This document shows, one piece after another, positions 60,237-64,000 of a stretch of DNA of 64,000 nt. The stretch is taken from positions 248,001 through 312,000 of the forward strand of contig PKUK01000001.1 of assembly GCA_002869535.1 (NCBI GenBank), given 5' to 3'. The stretch is from Arcobacter sp. Its GTDB lineage: Bacteria > Campylobacterota > Campylobacteria > Campylobacterales > Arcobacteraceae. The notes below the pieces were generated by a model. It was not told where the DNA came from. It saw nothing but the letters and a program-made list of their open reading frames with translations, and ran no database searches. Each line of letters starts with the position of its first letter. Position 1 is the first letter of the stretch. Both the position numbers and the translations under genes were made by a program.

Positions 60237-61061
60237 ATGAAAAAGTTTTTAATAATACTTTTTTTAATAGTGAATTTAGAAGCGAGTGAGAGAATAGTAA
60301 CTCTTACTCCTTCTATAAATGAAATAGTTTATGCTTTAGGTGTTGGTAAAAATGTAGTTGCTAATACTAGATATTGTGATTTTCCTGAAGATTCTAAAAA
60401 AGTAGAAAAAGTAGGTGGATATGCTTCGATTTCTTTAGAAAAAATTCTACTAGCAAATCCTAGTGTTGTAATTGCCCAAAATTATGATGAGAAACTACTT
60501 TCAAATCTAAAAAATCTCAATATAAAAACTTTGACTTTTAAGACAAATAGAATAGAAGATATAAACTATACTATAGATACTTTGGGAAGTTATTTTAGTA
60601 AAGAAGAAAAAGCCAAAGAACTCATTTCAAATATAAATAACTCTTTATCTTCTCTAAATGGTATAGAAAAAGACAAAAAGATTTTAGTGGTAATAAGCCC
60701 TAAAAAGACTCTTTCAAATCAAATCTATGTATCAGGTAACTATTTATATTTTGAAGATATTATAAAAGCTAGTGGAAATATAAATGCTTTTCAATCATCA
60801 AGTAAAGCACAACCCGTAGTAAACACAGAAAAGATAATTAAAATGAATCCTGATATTATAGTTTTACTTGCACCATTTTTTGATGGTAAACCAAAAGAGA
60901 TAGAAGAGATAAAAAAACTTTGGCTAGATTTACCAATAACAGCAGCACAAAATAAAAATATATATGCAGTAGATAAACTATACGCAGGAATTCCTAGCCA
61001 AAGGGTTGTTTATTTTATCAATGATTTTAAAAAGATATTAGAAAATGTTAGAGATAAATAA
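60237..61061 (+). CDS. btuF: Periplasmic cobalamin-binding protein BtuF-like
   Basis: The 274-residue product has a signal peptide (1-17) and the class III binding-protein fold: SERIVTLTPSINEIVYALGVGKNVVANTRYCDFPEDSKKVEKVGGYASISLEKILLANPSVVIA, then a C-terminal IIKMNPDIIVLLAPF. It delivers corrinoid from the outer-membrane receptor to the ABC permease. It overlaps the ATPase gene by 17 bases and begins 1 base after the true btuB end. Confidence 0.85.
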   Translation: MKKFLIILFLIVNLEASERIVTLTPSINEIVYALGVGKNVVANTRYCDFPEDSKKVEKVGGYASISLEKILLANPSVVIAQNYDEKLLSNLKNLNIKTLTFKTNRIEDINYTIDTLGSYFSKEEKAKELISNINNSLSSLNGIEKDKKILVVISPKKTLSNQIYVSGNYLYFEDIIKASGNINAFQSSSKAQPVVNTEKIIKMNPDIIVLLAPFFDGKPKEIEEIKKLWLDLPITAAQNKNIYAVDKLYAGIPSQRVVYFINDFKKILENVRDK

Positions 61062-61743
61062 TTATACAAGTTCTATTTTAAAAGATATTAGTTTTCATCT
61101 AAAAGAGGATGAAAACCTAATAATTCTTGGACATAATGGAGCAGGAAAATCAACCCTTGCAAAAGTTTTATCAAATCTAATAGAAAATGATAGTGTAAAA
61201 ATATACAATCAAAATATTGTAGATATAACTGACAATAATAGAGCTACATTTATAAACTATATTCCTCCTAAATTTGAGATGTTTGATGAGTATATCACCT
61301 TAAGAGAGTTTTTAGAACTCTCTTGTATAAATAATATTGATAATGAAAAAATTGATAATGTAATAAAGCTATTAAATTTAAAAAAGTTAGAAAACAAATA
61401 CTGCATAACTTTTAGTTCAGGAGAAAAACAACTCTTATTATTAGGTTCTAGTATTATGCATAACGCAAAGATTACAATCTTTGATGAACTAACGGCAAAC
61501 TTGGATATTAGTAGGATAAAAGAGGTATTTGATATCTTTAAATCAGACTTTTTAAAACAAAAAATTATCATAACCCACAATCTTGATTTAGCTTATGCCT
61601 TAAAATATAAAATTTTGTATATGGACTCTGGCAAGATTGAATTTTTTGGAGAAAATGAAAAGTTTTTCTCAAGTGAAAATCTAAAAAGATTTTATAATGA
61701 TTCTATTATAAAAGTAAATGAACATTTGGTAGTAAACCTATGA
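61045..61743 (+). CDS. btuD: ABC transporter ATPase, BtuD-like
   Basis: The 232-residue product has Walker A GHNGAGKST (29-37), signature FSSGEKQLLLLGS, Walker B ITIFDELTANLD and the switch His in IITHNLDLAYAL. It energises import of corrinoid through BtuC. The family-typical LSGGQ is FSSGE. It overlaps btuF by 17 bases and btuC by 4. Confidence 0.9.
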   Translation: MLEINNYTSSILKDISFHLKEDENLIILGHNGAGKSTLAKVLSNLIENDSVKIYNQNIVDITDNNRATFINYIPPKFEMFDEYITLREFLELSCINNIDNEKIDNVIKLLNLKKLENKYCITFSSGEKQLLLLGSSIMHNAKITIFDELTANLDISRIKEVFDIFKSDFLKQKIIITHNLDLAYALKYKILYMDSGKIEFFGENEKFFSSENLKRFYNDSIIKVNEHLVVNL

Positions 61744-62696
61744 AAAAACTACTCTATATAATAGCAACAACTATACTAATTATATCCCCATTTTTAGGTG
61801 AAATAACTCTAAATATAAATGATATTTTTAATGCTAACACAATGACTTATCAAGTTTTTTGGGATCTTAGAGTTTCAAGGGTATTATTGGCATTTTTTGT
61901 TGGTGGAATTTTGGCTTTAGGTGGACTTATTTTTCAAATAATATTTAAAAACTCACTTATCACACCATATACTCTAGGAATAGCAAGTGGAACGACACTT
62001 TTTACAGCTATTTCGATAGTATTTTTCCCAGCAGTTATTATGTCTATATCTTCTGCTTTGGGTTCACTTTTAACCATAACGATTCTCTATTTTATCTCTA
62101 AAAAGATAAATAAAGATAGCATTGCCGTTTCTACAAACTCTATTTTACTTATAGGTATTGCTTTATCTTATTTTTATTCATCGGCTTTGATGTTGGTTTT
62201 TTATATGAGTAATTTAGAACAAAACTATTCAATAGTAAGGTTTACTCTAGGAAGCCTAGATACGGTTGGTTTTTCAAGTGTTACAACTTTGTTACTTGTT
62301 AGTGTAGTTTTATATGGTATTATTTATTGGAAAAAATCGGATATTAAACTTTTACTTATTTCAAATGATACTGCATTTTTAAAAGGTTTAAATGTAAATA
62401 AGTTAAATCTTCTTTTACTAATAGTCATATCTTTAGCTGTAGGTATAAGTATAAGTTTTGTTGGACCAATTGGTTTTGTGGGTTTAGTTATTCCTCATAT
62501 AATAAAACTTATTTATAAAAAAAGTGCAGATAAACTTATTTTTCCAGTATTTTTTTATGGAGGAATTTTTTTAGTAGCGTCTGATTTGATTGCAAGAAAT
62601 TTAAATACTGCTTCAACTCTACCAATAGGGGTAGTTACTGCTTTCATTGGAGCTCCATTTTTTGTATATCTATTGATTAAAAGAAATAAAAGGTGA
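61740..62696 (+). CDS. btuC: ABC transporter permease, BtuC/FecCD family
   Basis: The 318-residue product has about ten TMs and the FecCD pattern: WDLRVSRVLLAFFVGGILALGGLIFQIIFKNSLITPYTLGIASGTTLFTA, and the coupling-helix segment SFVGPIGFVGLVIPHIIKLIYKKS with a final AFIGAPFFVYLLIKRNK. It forms the inner-membrane channel for corrinoid. It overlaps btuD by 4 bases and precedes cobB by 4 bases. Confidence 0.92.
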   Translation: MKKLLYIIATTILIISPFLGEITLNINDIFNANTMTYQVFWDLRVSRVLLAFFVGGILALGGLIFQIIFKNSLITPYTLGIASGTTLFTAISIVFFPAVIMSISSALGSLLTITILYFISKKINKDSIAVSTNSILLIGIALSYFYSSALMLVFYMSNLEQNYSIVRFTLGSLDTVGFSSVTTLLLVSVVLYGIIYWKKSDIKLLLISNDTAFLKGLNVNKLNLLLLIVISLAVGISISFVGPIGFVGLVIPHIIKLIYKKSADKLIFPVFFYGGIFLVASDLIARNLNTASTLPIGVVTAFIGAPFFVYLLIKRNKR

Positions 62697-62700
62697 TAAT

Positions 62701-63960
62701 ATGAAAGCCTTATGTATAAGTGCAAGTGCCTCAAATCAAGGTAAGACAGTTTTAACAACTGCCTTATTATATCACTTCAAAGACTCTGTCCGACCTTTTA
62801 AAATGGGACCTGATTTTATAGATCCTCAATTTCATAAAATAGTTTGTCAAACTCCTAGTATAAACCTTGATAGATATATGATGAATAAAAAAGAGTTACA
62901 ATGGCTTTTTTATAACTATAGTAATAAAAAAATCTCCATTTGTGAAGGTGTTATGGGCTTTTATGATGGACATGATAAAAAAAGTAGTGCTTATGATATC
63001 TCAAAACTATTAGATATACCTACAATTATTTTACTTGATGGAAGTGGCAGTTATATAACCGTAAGTGCAGTTTTACAGGGTCTAAAAAACTATAAGAAAA
63101 ACAACACTATAAAAGCAGTTGTTTTAAATAAGATTGCAACTGCAGCCCATTATGAATTGATAAAAAATATTATAGAAAAAGATTTTAAAGATATTGTAGT
63201 TTTAGGTTGGATAAAAAGTGGTCTTGAATCACTTGGTGAAACACACTTAGGACTTGATTTAAAAGACTTAGAAAAAATTGAAAAGATAAGCCAAGATGTT
63301 TTAGAACATATTGATATGAAAAAACTTGAGGAAATATCAAAAATTCATAAAAAAGTTAAAATCAATTATCCCTTTGAAAAAATACCAAAACAGAATAAGA
63401 AATTAGCAATTGTACATGATATAAATTTCTCATTTTTATATCATGATAATTTAGTTTTTCTAAAAGAGATTTTTAATGAAGTAATAATCGTTGATTCTAC
63501 AAAAGATGAACCAATCCCAGATGATGCAGATATTGTATATATTTGTGGTGGTTATATTGAAACAAATGAAGCGTACAAAAGAGTAGAAAACTCACATAAC
63601 TTTAAATCATCACTTATAAAACATGCCCAAGAAAAACCAATATACGCAGAGTGTGCTGGACTGTTATATTTAGGTCTTAGTGTCGATGATAAGCCTATGA
63701 GCTCTATTTTGGATATTAGCTTTTCAAAAGAGAAAAGATTTCAAAGAATGGGTTACTATTTCAATGAAGATGGCATAAAAGGTCATGCTTTTCACTATAC
63801 AAAACCAAGTGAAGAAAATAGTGGTTTTGATAGATTATCTAAGTCAAAAGAGTTGCTTGGAAAATATGGTTCATGGGAAAAAGGAAAAGTCTTTGGAACA
63901 TATTTACACACTATGTTTAGAGGAAATATTAAGCTAATAAAAAAAAGATTATTGCCATAA
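62701..63960 (+). CDS. cobB: Cobyrinic acid a,c-diamide synthase (CobB/CbiA)
   Basis: The 419-residue product has an N-terminal dethiobiotin synthetase-like ATP domain (SASASNQGKTVLTTALLYHFKDSVRPFKMGPDFIDPQFH, then CEGVMGFYDG) and a C-terminal type 1 glutamine amidotransferase domain (PIYAECAGLLYLG with the catalytic Cys, GHAFHYTKPSE, YLHTMFRGN with His). It amidates the corrin a and c side chains. Its place after btuC suggests that imported corrinoids are remodelled or that further corrin genes follow beyond the window. Confidence 0.93.
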   Translation: MKALCISASASNQGKTVLTTALLYHFKDSVRPFKMGPDFIDPQFHKIVCQTPSINLDRYMMNKKELQWLFYNYSNKKISICEGVMGFYDGHDKKSSAYDISKLLDIPTIILLDGSGSYITVSAVLQGLKNYKKNNTIKAVVLNKIATAAHYELIKNIIEKDFKDIVVLGWIKSGLESLGETHLGLDLKDLEKIEKISQDVLEHIDMKKLEEISKIHKKVKINYPFEKIPKQNKKLAIVHDINFSFLYHDNLVFLKEIFNEVIIVDSTKDEPIPDDADIVYICGGYIETNEAYKRVENSHNFKSSLIKHAQEKPIYAECAGLLYLGLSVDDKPMSSILDISFSKEKRFQRMGYYFNEDGIKGHAFHYTKPSEENSGFDRLSKSKELLGKYGSWEKGKVFGTYLHTMFRGNIKLIKKRLLP

Positions 63961-64000
63961 GTAAAAGTAGTGAATCAAGTTTTGATTTAAAGTTAAGTGC

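Noticed and set aside
63961-64000. Start of a further gene after cobB
   Set aside because: Only 40 bases remain; no start codon with an open frame and ribosome binding site could be supported.

Overview
The window is AT-rich DNA (roughly 28% GC by eye) from a Campylobacterota (epsilonproteobacterial) genome, most like Arcobacter in the broad sense. The clues are Campylobacterota-type genes (DUF1104 and UPF0323 proteins, short CHGxxGEKAA cytochromes, a ComEC without a nuclease domain, compact OmpR-type two-component systems), codon use dominated by A/T-ending codons, and many ATGA-style gene overlaps. No phage, insertion sequence, CRISPR array, rRNA or tRNA was recognised. The window is mostly chromosomal housekeeping and environmental-sensing genes with several accessory modules.

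Layout: (1) 1-7.1 kb: 5' end of secA, lolA, the RNase P RNA gene with both P1 strands visible, a small lipoprotein, an HTH protein, a DUF1104-response regulator-kinase-cytochrome c operon, a glycine-zipper protein, HU and a class II aldolase homologue. (2) 7.1-16.7 kb: rsmH, an FtsL-like protein and a large RND transporter; an NlpC/P60 lipoprotein; a diguanylate cyclase and an EAL phosphodiesterase facing each other with overlapping 3' ends; two tandem paralogous cytochromes c. (3) 16.8-21.3 kb: a minus-strand operon for coenzyme-B12-dependent glutamate (methylaspartate) mutase (glmS, glmE, MutL-type protein) translationally coupled to an acyl-adenylating ligase, closed by a 30-bp perfect palindrome. 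(4) 21.4-28.4 kb: alpha/beta hydrolase, RraA family, ADP-ribosylglycohydrolase behind a consensus promoter, the ovothiol enzyme OvoA, ComEC and a repeat-containing protein of unknown function. (5) 28.4-33.9 kb: a decayed copy of the ccoG 5' end, a REC-PAS regulator, a ccoG broken by one in-frame TAA, a two-component system and a DnaQ-like exonuclease. (6) 34-49.5 kb: queA, tatC, tatB, a TerB/J-domain protein, two BFD-like proteins, nadE, a DegT-family protein, lpxK, a glutathionylspermidine synthase homologue, a UPF0323 lipoprotein, aroE, pgeF, malic enzyme, purU, trmL and a Na/Pi cotransporter. (7) 49.6-56.2 kb: a two-component system, a TonB-dependent receptor carrying two in-frame TAA codons, a membrane polyferredoxin, exbB, exbD and tonB. 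(8) 56.2-64 kb: an RsuA-type pseudouridine synthase, a HAD phosphatase, a candidate small RNA, a Cys-rich protein, and a B12 operon (small ORF, btuB-like receptor with one in-frame TAA, btuF, btuD, btuC, cobB/cbiA).

How it fits together: the B12 uptake/corrinoid operon could supply the cofactor for the glutamate mutase 40 kb away, and the TonB-ExbBD set could energise both outer-membrane receptors. The most unusual signal is that three membrane-protein genes (ccoG, the TonB receptor, btuB) carry four in-frame TAA codons in otherwise intact frames, with no frameshift seen in any of them. This could be sequence error, fresh pseudogenisation or readthrough, and it can be tested directly. All functional calls come from reading motifs; no database search was run.
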